Shown in pieces: positions 52,189 through 62,069 of a stretch of 64,000 nucleotides of DNA. Below the pieces are notes generated by a model. It was not told the origin of the DNA. It saw nothing but the letters and a program-made list of their open reading frames with translations, and did not search any database. Positions within the stretch are counted from its first letter, which is position 1. Each line of letters starts with the position of its first letter. The stretch spans positions 124,001 to 188,000 of the forward strand of contig JAYQMT010000005.1 of assembly GCA_038143955.1 (NCBI GenBank). Reading direction: 5' to 3'. Position numbers and translations under genes: made by a program. Source of the DNA: Porticoccus sp038143955. Its GTDB lineage: Bacteria; Pseudomonadota; Gammaproteobacteria; Pseudomonadales; Porticoccaceae.

Positions 52189-53465
52189 CTATAATTTATA
52201 AGATTCTTTAACTTTCTTCTTCACTGGGATTTTAGTTAATTTTTTGTATACAGGCACACCGTTTTTATAGGGCGGGTAGTCCTCCCCTTGTATAAGAGGA
52301 GAGAGGTAATCAATCCCTTCTTGCGTTACACCATATCCATCATCAGTAATATAATTCTTTGGCATCTTTTTTTCTTGATTTGCTATGTCAGTCAAATCTG
52401 CTTCTCCCAAACCCCAGGAGTAAAAACTATCTTCTTTCCGTTCAATAGTAACCATCACCGAGTTTTTCCCTGCAAGAGCATATTCAACTGCTGTACGACC
52501 GACAGCATAAGCTTGAGCAACATCTGTAGCAGATGCAATATGCCGTGCAGATCGTTGTAAATAGTCCGCAAGAGCCCAGTGGTATTTATAACCTAGAGAA
52601 CTTTTAATCATATTTGCAAGTGTTGGAGCCAATCCCCCAAGTTGATGATGTCCAAATGCATCTTTATTTGTTGAACCTGAAATGAACTTACCATCTAAGT
52701 ATTTTGTGCCCTCTGATGCAACCACTACACAATACCCCTCTTTTAGTACAGTCTTCTCTACTTTATCAAGAAAACTTTGACCTGAAAAAGGTACCTCAGG
52801 AAATAGGATGATATGAGGAGGATCTCCAGCTTTTTCTGCTGCAAGTGCACTTGCAGCAGCAATCCAACCTGCATGTCTGCCCATAACCTCAAGAATGAAT
52901 ACTTTAGTTGAAGTCTCACACATTGACGCTATATCTAAACTGGCTTCCTTTGTTGATACGGCAATATATTTAGCGACAGAACCAAAACCAGGACAATTAT
53001 CAGTAAATGGCAAATCATTATCGACATTTTTTGGTATATGTATGGCCTTAATTGGGAAACCCATCTGGTTTGATATTTGCGACACTTTAAGACAAGTATC
53101 AGCCGAATCACCCCCACCATTATAAAAAAATATCCAATATTATGCGCCTTAAAAACTTTGATCAGTCTTTCATACTCAGCTTTGCTATCCTCAAAATTTT
53201 TGAGTTTATAGCGGCATGACCCGAAGGCTCCGGCCGGGGTGTGTAGTAAGCTAGCTATTGCTTCATCAGATTCTTTATTAGTATCAATTAACTCCTCTCG
53301 TAAAGCTCCTAGAATCCCATTACGACCAGCATAAACATTACCGATTTTATCTTTGTTTTCACGAGCAGCCTCTATAAGACCACAAGCAGTAGCATTAATT
53401 ACCGCAGTTACTCCGCCCGACTGGGCATAAAATGCATTTTTCTTTTGTATGGTGCTATTAGACAT
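52189..53465 (-). CDS. pfp: Pyrophosphate-dependent phosphofructokinase (frameshifted)
   Basis: Fructose-6-phosphate phosphotransferase. The substrate loop reads YNGGGDSADT, with Asp where ATP enzymes have Gly (GGDGS), and IPKNVDND has Lys where ATP enzymes have Gly (PGTIDND). Both changes indicate PPi as donor. EVMGRHAGWIAAA and LGYKYHWALADYLQRSARH match the Xanthomonas-type enzyme. The frame breaks at a T run (minus strand, near 53128); one T restores it. About 426 residues. It diverges from mpl. Confidence 0.88.
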
Positions 53466-53677
53466 AGTTTTTACTCGTTAGTAAGGCTTAAATTGGAAAC
53501 TTGGTAATGATACTTTAAAGTCACTATATGTTGCATGTTATATGAGGTTTATTTATAAATCTTATAATTTAATCTATATTCGGAGAGAATTTTTCTTCAC
53601 CGAGACTTGCATGAAGTTAAAATTCAGTTATGTTGATCTATATACAATTGAATTATTGACAGGGCGGTTGCCATATA

Positions 53678-55036
53678 ATGCATATACATATTTTAGGAAT
53701 CTGTGGAACTTTTATGGGTTCCCTGGCGCAGCTCGCTAAAACGCTAGGCCATCAAGTTTCTGGAAGTGATACTGATATATATCCCCCAATGAGTGACCAA
53801 CTCAAGCAGTCAAAAGTTAACCTGACCGAGGGATATAGTGATTTTTCACAATTTATCCCTACCCCGGATATCGTGGTTATAGGTAATGCTCTGTCTCGCG
53901 GTAACCCCGCAGTAGAGTATGTGCTGACGAATAATTTAAAATATACATCCGGCCCTCAGTGGCTACATGACCATGTGCTTCAAGACAAATGGACGCTAGC
54001 TGTTGCTGGCACTCATGGTAAAACTTCAACATCAAGTATGCTTGCATGGATTCTTGAGTATGCTGAAATGAAGCCTGGATTTCTAATTGGTGGAATACCA
54101 AATAATTTCAATGTATCGGCGCGGATAGGAGGATCTAAATTTTTTGTCGTTGAGGCAGATGAGTACGACACCGCTTTTTTTGATAAGCGCTCAAAATTTG
54201 TCCATTATAGCCCTCAGACTGTTATATTGAATAACCTAGAATTCGATCATGCGGATATCTTCAAAGATATTGCGGCTATTCAAGTCCAATTCCACAATTT
54301 GATAAGGACAGTTCCAAATACAGGCCTGCTTATCACTCCGTCAGATGATTTAAATTTAAGTGAAGTAATTGATCAAGGATGTTGGTCGAATCTGGAATAT
54401 ATTGGTAAAGGAAAGGACTGGGATTTAGAGTTTATAGATAAAAGTAGCTCAACATTTTCTATTCTTTATAAAGGACAAATTAAGGGATCTGTTTCTTGGA
54501 CACAAACCGGTAACCATAATGCGAGAAATGGTTTAGCTGCTATTGCAGCTGCCAATCATATTGGAGTTCAGCCAGAACTAGCCTGTAAAGCACTATGCAG
54601 TTTTCTCGGAGTAAAGCGTCGTATGGAGAAGATATTCGAGGTAGATGGAATTACTGTCTATGACGATTTTGCCCATCATCCTACAGCTATTAGCGCGACG
54701 CTTGAGGGTGTTCGATCCAAAGTGGGTACTGAAAAAATTGTTGCTATTATAGAACCTAGATCAAATACAATGAAAATTGGTACCCATAAAAATGAGACAA
54801 TTGAAGCTATTAAGTTGGCAGATGAGGTTTTGTGGTATGAGCCAGAGGAAGTTAGTTGGTCCATGCAGGACAATTCTGATCAAAGCGCTACCAAAATCCA
54901 TATTTTCGATGATATTGACCAACTTACTCTCCGAGCGTCAAAAAGTATAAGTGGATCAACTCATATCATTATAATGAGCAATGGTTCTTTTCAGGGGTTT
55001 CATATCAAACTAATTGATGAGATAAAAAAAATTTAG
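53678..55036 (+). CDS. mpl: UDP-MurNAc:tripeptide ligase Mpl
   Basis: Mpl reattaches recycled L-Ala-gamma-D-Glu-meso-Dap to UDP-MurNAc. MHIHILGICGTFMGSLA is the Mpl start, GTHGKTSTSSML the ATP P-loop, EADEYDTAFFDKRSKF the Mpl-specific stretch, and DDFAHHPTAI the late Mur-ligase motif. 452 residues, normal. It completes the recycling theme begun by amgK-murU. It is intact. Confidence 0.95.
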   Translation: MHIHILGICGTFMGSLAQLAKTLGHQVSGSDTDIYPPMSDQLKQSKVNLTEGYSDFSQFIPTPDIVVIGNALSRGNPAVEYVLTNNLKYTSGPQWLHDHVLQDKWTLAVAGTHGKTSTSSMLAWILEYAEMKPGFLIGGIPNNFNVSARIGGSKFFVVEADEYDTAFFDKRSKFVHYSPQTVILNNLEFDHADIFKDIAAIQVQFHNLIRTVPNTGLLITPSDDLNLSEVIDQGCWSNLEYIGKGKDWDLEFIDKSSSTFSILYKGQIKGSVSWTQTGNHNARNGLAAIAAANHIGVQPELACKALCSFLGVKRRMEKIFEVDGITVYDDFAHHPTAISATLEGVRSKVGTEKIVAIIEPRSNTMKIGTHKNETIEAIKLADEVLWYEPEEVSWSMQDNSDQSATKIHIFDDIDQLTLRASKSISGSTHIIIMSNGSFQGFHIKLIDEIKKI

Positions 55037-55065
55037 TAATATAAGAGATTATTATTAGGGGAGTC

Positions 55066-55698
55066 ATGATGTCTAAGTTCCAGCGTTCTATAACATTAGC
55101 GATGACAGGCGCTTCAGGTGCTCAATATGGATGGAGATTACTTGAGTGCCTAATTCAAAAAGGCCTTAAAGTACAGTTTTTAATTTCTGATGCAGCACGT
55201 ATCGTGGTGGCATCAGAAACAGATTTAGATTTACCTGATGATTCAAAACTTGAAGAATTTTTGACTTTAAATTTTGATGCAGAACCAGGTCAAATTTTAG
55301 TGAGTACCTCTAGGGACTGGTTCTCGTCTGTAGCTTCAGGGTCTGCTGCACCTCAGTCTATGGTAATATGCCCAGCAAGCGGAGGTACTATATCTGCAAT
55401 TGCTTCAGGAGCGAGTAATAACTTGATTGAAAGAGCAGCGGATGTAGCTATAAAAGAAAAATACCAGTTAGTTATTGTACCGAGAGAAACTCCATTATCA
55501 GAAATTCATTTAGAAAATATGCTGAAATTAGCTCGCTTGGGAGCTACGATTTTGCCCGCTACACCTGGTTTTTATCATAATCCAGAAACAATAAGCGATT
55601 TAATTGACTTTATCGTTGCGAGAGTCCTTGATCATTTGGATGTCAGTCAAGACATTGTTCCCCGATGGGGTGATGATACCGGAAATCTCAATCACTAA
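55066..55698 (+). CDS. ubiX: Flavin prenyltransferase UbiX
   Basis: UbiX makes prenylated FMN for the decarboxylase UbiD in ubiquinone synthesis. LAMTGASGAQYGWRLLE is the FMN-binding start, and VICPASGGTISAIASGASNNLIERAADV plus VPRETPLSEIHLENML are signatures. 210 residues. It follows mpl by 29 bases, a common pair in gammaproteobacteria. Its stop overlaps that of the convergent esterase gene. Confidence 0.96.
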   Translation: MMSKFQRSITLAMTGASGAQYGWRLLECLIQKGLKVQFLISDAARIVVASETDLDLPDDSKLEEFLTLNFDAEPGQILVSTSRDWFSSVASGSAAPQSMVICPASGGTISAIASGASNNLIERAADVAIKEKYQLVIVPRETPLSEIHLENMLKLARLGATILPATPGFYHNPETISDLIDFIVARVLDHLDVSQDIVPRWGDDTGNLNH

Positions 55699-56362
55699 AA
55701 CTGCCCGCCAATTTTTTCTTGAATCCATTTCGATATAGCTGATATTTCTTCCAAGCATACGCTGTGATCGATCAAGAAAGATTTATATTCGGGTTTTAAT
55801 CCCAGGTCTGCCAGTTTTTTTAAACTACTTTTTGCTTGATCTTCTGAAACAACCGTATCATAAATGCCGTGAAAAAATTGTATTGGTAGATTCTGGTTAG
55901 CAGGTGTAATATTGATTGATTCGGTAGCAGCGAAATATGTAGACATAGCTAAAACACCAGATAGGCTTTTTGGGTAAGTCAACCCAGCTTGAAGTGCAAC
56001 GGCTCCACCTTGTGAGAATCCAGCGATAATAATATTTTTACTATCAATACCTCTTTCTAGCTCCCTATCAATTAAAGAGTGAATTTTATTTGCAGAATTT
56101 ATGAGTTGAGATTCGTTGATTTTTCTTACAGAGGTCACCTCTAAAATATCATACCAAGCCGGCATTAAAATTCCGCCATTTATGCTAACTGAAATTTTTG
56201 GCGCTTCAGGAAAAATAAATCTAATTTGGTGAACTGAAGGTAGCTTAAGCTCGGCAATAATAGGTTCAAAATCCGATCCATCTGCCCCTAATCCATGTAA
56301 CCATATGACTGTTGAATTAGCCTTTTTGAAGGTTCGACTTCAATTTTATCAAAAAAATTCAT
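55695..56362 (-). CDS. Carboxylesterase/phospholipase, alpha/beta hydrolase (frameshifted)
   Basis: Carboxylesterase II family. STVIWLHGLGADGSDF is the oxyanion loop, IAGFSQGGAVALQ the Ser nucleophile elbow, FHGIYDTVV the Asp and LIDHSVCLEEI the His region. The long frame starts upstream of MPAWYDIL and is joined near 56335 (one base missing after VEP) to ATG 56362 (MNFFDKIEVEP). About 223 residues, the normal size. Natural substrate unknown. Confidence 0.85.
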
Positions 56363-56441
56363 AATATAAGTTTACAGTCTCTAATCTTCTAAAAAGTATA
56401 GTTAATTAAAAAGGTTAATACCTCAGCGTATTAATACTATT

Positions 56442-57041
56442 ATGATACCAATTTTATATTCTTTTCGTCGCTGCCCGTTCGCAATTAGAGCAAGAATGGT
56501 TCTATTCTATTCAGGAATAAACGTTGAGATAAAAGAAGTTCTACTTAAAAATAAACCTCTCATGATGTTGAGTTTGTCCCCAAAAGGTACTGTACCCGTG
56601 TTAATTTCCCCTGACGGGACAGTATTGGATGAAAGCTACCAAATTATGCTGTGGGCAATAAACATAAGTGACCCTGACCACTGGTATCCTTCATGTATGT
56701 CCAAAGAGATAGATGATCTTGTTTATAAAAATGATCATGAGTTTAAATCAACTTTGGATAAATATAAGTATTCAGATAGGCATCCGGAAAATTCTAAAAT
56801 ATACTATAGGAGACAAGGTGAGTATTTTTTAATTTTTTTAGAAGAAAAATTAAAATCTAATAATTATTTACTAGGCGATGAGATCAGCTTAGCTGATGTA
56901 GCAATTTTTCCATTTATTAGACAGTTTGCTTTTGTCGATATTGATTGGTTTGAGTCCAGCCGATATTTAAAATTAAGGCAATGGCTTAATACCATCTTAA
57001 GTTCAAAAATTTTCAATATAGTAATGAAGAAAATTAAATGA
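56442..57041 (+). CDS. Glutathione S-transferase-like protein
   Basis: 199 residues with an N-terminal thioredoxin-fold GST domain (MIPILYSFRRCPFAIRARM, PKGTVPVLISPDGTVLDES with the cis-Pro and ES motif) and an all-helical C-terminal domain (LGDEISLADVAIFPFIRQF, the N-capping/hydrophobic-staple motif). RRCPFA suggests a Cys-type active site (Omega or beta-like). The substrate is unknown. Confidence 0.85.
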   Translation: MIPILYSFRRCPFAIRARMVLFYSGINVEIKEVLLKNKPLMMLSLSPKGTVPVLISPDGTVLDESYQIMLWAINISDPDHWYPSCMSKEIDDLVYKNDHEFKSTLDKYKYSDRHPENSKIYYRRQGEYFLIFLEEKLKSNNYLLGDEISLADVAIFPFIRQFAFVDIDWFESSRYLKLRQWLNTILSSKIFNIVMKKIK

Positions 57042-57071
57042 AGACTTACATAATATTTTTTACGGAAAAAA

Positions 57072-57857
57072 TTATGAAAAAGTATGTTCTTTAGCAGGAA
57101 ATTCTTTCGACCTTACTTGCTCGCTGTATAACTTGAGCGCACTTTCAATATCTCCAGTTCCATTTAAAAAGTTTTTCGAAAAGCTAGGCATCCGAGGGGA
57201 TAAACCTAAAATATCGTAAATAACTAAAACTTGTCCGTCAGTATCAACACCAGCACCAATCCCTATAACTGGTATTCGAACTTTTTGAGTTATTTTTTGA
57301 GCTAATTTTGCAGGCACACATTCAAGAACCAGTAAGTCAACCCCCGCCTTTTCTAAATTCAATGCATCTTCAAAAATTTGGCTTGCACTCTGTTTGGTTC
57401 GTCCTTGCACTTTATTTCCACTCATTTTATGTACTGACTGTGGCGTAAGACCTAGATGGCCACATACAGGAATCCCTCGCTCGCAAAGCATTCTAACTGT
57501 TGTGATTAACCAAGATCCTCCCTCAAGTTTAACCATATTAGCTCCAGCTCTCATGAGCATTGCAGAATTATTAAGTGCTTGATGTTCGTGAGAGAATGTC
57601 ATGAATGGAAGGTCAGTGATTACAAACATGCTACCACTGCCACGACGAACAGCTTGAGTATGATAAATCATATCATTTATTGTTGTTGGGATAGTGCTGT
57701 CGTGTCCTTGGATTACGTTGCCAAGTGAGTCCCCTACCAATATGACATCAATACCTGCATTATTGGCTAGCCTGGAAAATGAGGCATCATAAGCAGTTAT
57801 TACGGGAAATTTTTCACCACTTTTCTTTTTTTCATTTAGGGTTTTTATGGTAATCAT
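57072..57857 (-). CDS. panB: 3-methyl-2-oxobutanoate hydroxymethyltransferase PanB
   Basis: PanB makes ketopantoate for pantothenate and CoA. FPVITAYDASFSRLANNAGID, VGDSLGNVIQGHDST (metal-binding Asp) and GHLGLTPQSVHKM are signatures. ATG 57857 is chosen because GAGG lies seven bases upstream; ATG 57863 is too close to it. 261 residues (E. coli 264). panC does not follow. It converges on the GST gene; the gap holds an AT-rich hairpin with a four-base loop. Confidence 0.96.
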   Translation of the reverse strand: MITIKTLNEKKKSGEKFPVITAYDASFSRLANNAGIDVILVGDSLGNVIQGHDSTIPTTINDMIYHTQAVRRGSGSMFVITDLPFMTFSHEHQALNNSAMLMRAGANMVKLEGGSWLITTVRMLCERGIPVCGHLGLTPQSVHKMSGNKVQGRTKQSASQIFEDALNLEKAGVDLLVLECVPAKLAQKITQKVRIPVIGIGAGVDTDGQVLVIYDILGLSPRMPSFSKNFLNGTGDIESALKLYSEQVRSKEFPAKEHTFS

Positions 57858-57893
57858 AACCATGCCTCAATCCTATTTATATCTATCAGTCTA

Positions 57894-58544
57894 TTATAAG
57901 GAAGAGCGAGCATTATAGTAATGTCGGCCCGATACTACATTTAACATATAATCGAGAAGACCTTGATAATCTCGGTCGTTATTTGCAAGATCTATTTCTG
58001 TAGCATTCACTATTAACAATGGAGCATTATCATAATAATAAAAAAAATCTGTATAAGCTTCGTTTAATCGACGTAAATAATCACTATTAATTGATTGCTC
58101 ATAGTGAATCGCTCTTTTTTGAACACGACTTAATAGTGTATCTGTTGGAGCTTGAAGATAAATCACTAAGTCGGGTTTAGGGGTATCAATAATCAGTTGT
58201 TTGTATACGGTTTGATAGAGTTTTAATTCCTCATTATCAAGTGTAGTTTGCGCAAACAACCGATCTTTTTCCATTAGAAAATCTGAAACTTGTACTTTTT
58301 GGAACATGTCACTTTGACGTATTTCTTGAATTTTACGTGCACGTTGAAACAAAAAATATAACTGAGTTGGGAGGGCACCTGTTTTTTGATCTTGATAAAA
58401 TCTCTCTAAAAAAGGATTTTCTTCTGGCTGCTCCAAAAGAGTTTCACAACTGAAAGTATTAGCTAATCTTTTTGCTAGCGTTGTTTTTCCTACACCAATA
58501 GGACCTTCTACAGCAATGAACTGAGGAGACTTTCCTTTCTTCAT
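57894..58544 (-). CDS. Deoxynucleoside kinase
   Basis: A dNK-family kinase of about 216 residues: P-loop FIAVEGPIGVGKTTLAKRLA, ERFYQDQ, the DRLFAQT region and the LID RVQKRAIHYEQ. These enzymes salvage deoxyadenosine, deoxyguanosine or deoxycytidine. The position between folK and panB occurs in several gammaproteobacteria. The frame is open to 58580, but ATG 58544 gives the usual start. Confidence 0.88.
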   Translation of the reverse strand: MKKGKSPQFIAVEGPIGVGKTTLAKRLANTFSCETLLEQPEENPFLERFYQDQKTGALPTQLYFLFQRARKIQEIRQSDMFQKVQVSDFLMEKDRLFAQTTLDNEELKLYQTVYKQLIIDTPKPDLVIYLQAPTDTLLSRVQKRAIHYEQSINSDYLRRLNEAYTDFFYYYDNAPLLIVNATEIDLANNDRDYQGLLDYMLNVVSGRHYYNARSSL

Positions 58545-58560
58545 AATTAATTTTTTATCA

Positions 58561-59070
58561 TCAACCAATTTTTTCAACAATATCTCCTGGCAAGATCGGA
58601 ACGATCTCCTTCAGCTGACTATTTTCCAATAGTGAGCTTAAAATGCTTCCATCTGGAAGAACTAAATTCGGCTCTATATCGGCAAGTGGAGTTAATACAA
58701 AATTCCTAATTTTCATTTCTGGGTGGGGTATCGTGAGCGTCTTTGTATTCACGTTTCTGGATCCATATAACAAGATATCTAGATCAAGTGTTCGAGGCCC
58801 CCAATACACATTTCTTATTCTACCATGCGCATCTTCTATCTCATGTAATTTTTTTAATAATTGATTTGGCGATAATCTAGTTGATATTTTGATTACACCA
58901 TTAACATACCTTGATTGATTTTTAGGTCCCAAAGGATCACTTAAATACCAACTAGATACAGCCTTAACAGATATACTATTTGCTATTTTTAATTTATCGA
59001 CAGCACGTTTAACCTGTTGATATGGATTATTTAAGTTACTACCAACTGAAATATAAGCGACTTCAGTCAT
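58561..59070 (-). CDS. folK: 2-amino-4-hydroxy-6-hydroxymethyldihydropteridine pyrophosphokinase FolK
   Basis: FolK pyrophosphorylates the pterin in folate synthesis. VAYISVGSNLNNPYQQVK, WGPRTLDLDILLYG and LTIPHPEMKIRNFVLTPL are the three signature stretches (the family's RTLDIDLL and HP-x-RxFVL-type motifs). 169 residues. It lies three bases after the pcnB stop. It is intact. Confidence 0.96.
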   Translation of the reverse strand: MTEVAYISVGSNLNNPYQQVKRAVDKLKIANSISVKAVSSWYLSDPLGPKNQSRYVNGVIKISTRLSPNQLLKKLHEIEDAHGRIRNVYWGPRTLDLDILLYGSRNVNTKTLTIPHPEMKIRNFVLTPLADIEPNLVLPDGSILSSLLENSQLKEIVPILPGDIVEKIG

Positions 59071-59073
59071 AAG

Positions 59074-60400
59074 TTATTTTTTGTGAAGTTTCATTGATTT
59101 GCTCGTGGTAAACTCAATTGTTTTAACCATTTCTTCTCGAGTGGTATCCTTAGAATTTTGAAAAACTGTCCACCATAAACCAAGTCCAGGCTCAATTTCA
59201 CCAGAATCCTCCCTTAATAATAAGAAATCATATCCTGCTCGAAATCGTTTATTTTCCATTAATTTGAGTGCTTGATTTCCAGCACGACGTGGAAGACGTG
59301 ATTGAATTTTCCATATTTCTTTCATGGTCAAAGTAAATCTGCGAGGTATAGCTATTCTTTTACATTGCTTATGAATTACTTTTTCTGCATTGTCATTAAA
59401 GAAAAAGGAATTATTTTTTTTGGACTTATTTAGTTTTTTTTTCACTTTCTTTTAAGCTTGGCCAGAGTAGTGCTGCAAAAAGAAAAGCTGGGGTAACCCT
59501 TTGTTTCTTTCGAATACGCTTGTCAGTATTTATTAGTGCTCGCTCGATAAATTTAAGATAATAAGTGGAGTCGCAGAGCAAAGCTTTTTCAGTATCTGGA
59601 AACAGGATTTCAAATACACCATATTCTCGCAATACATTAAAGCTTGCTAAGGCATAGCCATTCATGAATAACTTAAGAACTTCATCAAACAACCTTGCCG
59701 GAGGAATATCAGCTAGCAATAAACGTGATTTATGGATAGCTTTTGAAGATTGATCTTCAATTGAAAAACCAAGTTTAGCAGTGAATCTCAACGCCCTGAG
59801 CATTCTGACAGGATCTTCTCTGTATCTTTGAGAGGGGTCTCCAATCATTCGTATCAGTCGTTTGTCTATATCTTCTAAACCTTTTGTATAATCAGTTATC
59901 TCGTTTTCCATTGGGCAATAATAAAGCGCATTCATAGTGAAATCACGACGGACCGCATCATCTGCAATTGAACCAAAAATGTTATCACGAAGTAACATTC
60001 CTTTTGATGAAAGCTGAGATTTAGATAATTCATTTTTAATTTGAGTGTGTTGTGCGCGAAATGTTGTCACTTCAATTATTTCTGATCCGACACGCACGTG
60101 AACGATTTGAAATCTACGACCTATGATTTTAGAGCGACTGAAAAGCACTCTAACTTGCTCTGGTGTTGCATTCGTTGCCACATCAAAATCTTTGGGCTTC
60201 ATGCCCATTAATAAGTCACGGACACAGCCACCAACTATGTATGATTCATAACCCCTTAACCGCAATTTTTTGACAACTTTTATAGCGCTAATACTAATTT
60301 TTTTTTGGTCAAAAGTACTGTTTGCTGGGCTGATTAGAACTGGCTCAACTAAAGCTTTTGAATTGTAAGATTTGAAAATTTTTGAAATACTTTTTAGCAT
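59074..60400 (-). CDS. pcnB: Poly(A) polymerase I PcnB (frameshifted)
   Basis: PcnB adds 3' poly(A) tails to RNA and targets it for decay. ESYIVGGCVRDLLMGMKPKDFDVATNA is the catalytic head, RRDFTMNALYY and RMIGDPSQRYREDPVRMLRA are class II nucleotidyltransferase signatures. The break is in a long A run (minus strand, near 59440); the other frame adds the C-terminal basic domain (RIAIPRRFTLTMKEIWKIQ). About 442 residues (E. coli 454). Confidence 0.94.
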
Positions 60401-60481
60401 TTTATTAATTATAAGCCCCTAAAAAATACTTTATATGAAAAATATGCTTAATAAAATTTTTTTACTTTAGCATATTGAGTT

Positions 60482-60510
60482 AAAAAAAACTCTTATGCTT
60501 CGAAAGAGTT
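60482..60510 (-). terminator. Intrinsic terminator of gluQ, overlapping its stop codon
   Basis: On the minus strand AACTCTT, a nine-base loop and AAGAGTT form a seven-pair stem followed by a T run of at least six. The stop codon of gluQ lies inside the hairpin, so dksA-gluQ transcripts should end here and pcnB needs its own promoter. Confidence 0.75.
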
Positions 60511-61410
60511 AAATAACTGCTTTTTTTCTGCACAGATGATGTTATTTCTTTGCCAGTTGTTTATTGCCCACGTTAAAATTTGATCAGGGCTTTTATTTTT
60601 TAATAGAGAGGCAGGTACCTTAAAACCTAACCAATTTATTGCATTTATAAGATTTCTTTGAGCTGAACTATAATCCAGAGATACCGCTAAATTTTGCTTA
60701 CTAAGCTTCACCCCGTTATCATCTATTACTATCGGGATATGACCATAAACTGGTGTCCTTAATCCTAGTAGCTTCTGTAGGTAAATTTGACCAGGTGTGA
60801 CATCCAGCAAGTCACCCCCTCGAAAAATATGAGTTATTCGCTGGAAAGCATCGTCAACAACTACAGCGAGGTTGTAGGAAAATAATTTTTCTTTTCGGTA
60901 AAGCACCATATCACCAACATCTTTTTTTATTAGCTGGCTTTGGTTCCCTTGAAATAAGTCATTGAACTCCACTTTATTGTTGTCTTTTGCTTTTAATCTT
61001 AAAGAATACAAATTAGTAGAGTTTTCAGATCGACATGGATAGTTATGAGTAGTTAGGCCAGCCTGTAACTCCTTACGACTGCAGTAACATCGGAAAACTA
61101 AATTGTCACCTTCTAACTTCTTTATTGCAGATAGGTATGCGTTATTACGCTGACTTTGGAATAAAACTTCTTTATCCCAATGTAATCCATGCTCTTGGAG
61201 TTGTTGAAGTATTTTTTTAGTTGAGCCTTTGGATTCCCTTGGGGGATCTATATCATCAATTCTTACCAACCACAGACCATGGTTTGCTTTTGCATCAATA
61301 TAGCTCACAAGAGCACTCACTAGAGATCCAAAATGGAGAGGACCTGTCGGAGATGGTGCGAATCTTCCAATATACTCAGAATTAGAGTTCTTCAGAAATC
61401 CCCTTCTCAT
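60493..61410 (-). CDS. gluQ: Glutamyl-Q tRNA(Asp) synthetase GluQ
   Basis: A GluRS paralogue that attaches glutamate to queuosine in tRNA-Asp. RFAPSPTGPLHFGSLVSAL is the HIGH region, VKLSKQNLA the KMSKS counterpart, and CYCSRKEL with a later Cys the zinc site. It lacks the anticodon-binding domain, so 305 residues is expected. It lies downstream of dksA, as in many gammaproteobacteria, and ends in a terminator. Confidence 0.95.
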   Translation of the reverse strand: MRRGFLKNSNSEYIGRFAPSPTGPLHFGSLVSALVSYIDAKANHGLWLVRIDDIDPPRESKGSTKKILQQLQEHGLHWDKEVLFQSQRNNAYLSAIKKLEGDNLVFRCYCSRKELQAGLTTHNYPCRSENSTNLYSLRLKAKDNNKVEFNDLFQGNQSQLIKKDVGDMVLYRKEKLFSYNLAVVVDDAFQRITHIFRGGDLLDVTPGQIYLQKLLGLRTPVYGHIPIVIDDNGVKLSKQNLAVSLDYSSAQRNLINAINWLGFKVPASLLKNKSPDQILTWAINNWQRNNIICAEKKQLFNSFEA

Positions 61411-61440
61411 AGTTAGAGTATAATATCGTAATGGAGACTA

Positions 61441-61894
61441 TCAAGCATTCAACCCCTGTCAGTTGTCTTTCCTTGATTTCATCCAGCGTTTTACAATCAA
61501 CACATAAGTCTGCAGTTGGCCTAGCCTCTAATCTGCGAATACCTATTTCAACCCCACATTGGTCACAAAATCCATAATCTTTTCCTTCAATACGCTCAAT
61601 AGTAGAATCAATTTTCTTAATGAGCTTTCTTTCCCTATCCCTGGTTCTCAGCTCTAAGCTAAACTCTTCTTCTTGAGTAGCTCTATCAGCTGGATCTGGG
61701 AAATTTGCAGCCTCATCTTTCATATGAGTAACCGTTCTATCTACCTCTTCCATTAACTCTTTTTTCCAAGTGTTAAGTATTACCTTAAAGTGAGCTTCTT
61801 GCGCACCACTCATATACTCTTCACCTTTCTTTTCCACATAAGGAGCGAGGCCATGAAGAGGATTAACTAATAATGTTTCTGCTTTATTTGGCAT
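61441..61894 (-). CDS. dksA: RNA polymerase-binding transcription factor DksA (likely frameshift at the end)
   Basis: DksA works with ppGpp in the stringent response, entering the RNA polymerase secondary channel. The coiled coil carries FPDPADRATQEEEFS with the DxxDxA tip, and the zinc finger is CDQCG and CVDC. The frame as written runs to 61382 with a foreign tail (VECLIVSITILYSNYEK) overlapping gluQ. Removing one G from GGGG near 61451-61454 ends the protein at QLTGLNA, the usual 151 residues. Divergent from sfsA, a conserved neighbourhood. Confidence 0.93.
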
Positions 61895-62069
61895 GAATTT
61901 AAACTCGATAAATTTTGAGGATACGGGTTATAGTGCTATAAAGTATTTTTTTCAAGTAAAATCTCACATTTCATCAAATTTATTGCAATTGATTACATTT
62001 ACCTCCGCTAGTATATGCTTTACCTTTGCATTTGATTTACAGAATATTTTGAAAACTTTTAGGATGTAT

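Noticed and set aside
53656..53681. TTGACA and TATAAT just before mpl
   Set aside because: The two hexamers are only 12 bases apart and TATAAT overlaps the ATG, so this is not a working sigma-70 promoter.
53542..53739. 65-codon frame overlapping the mpl start
   Set aside because: It overlaps the well-supported mpl start in another frame and has no recognisable features.
57048..57076. AT-only hairpin between GST-like gene and panB as a terminator
   Set aside because: CATAAT-A-TTTTTT with ACGG loop pairs with AAAAAATTATG but has no GC in the stem apart from the ends. It is too weak to call.
61893..62069. Extended N-terminus of SfsA
   Set aside because: The extra 59 codons have no SfsA similarity and overlap the dksA start. 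ATG 62070 with AGGA gives the exact family length.
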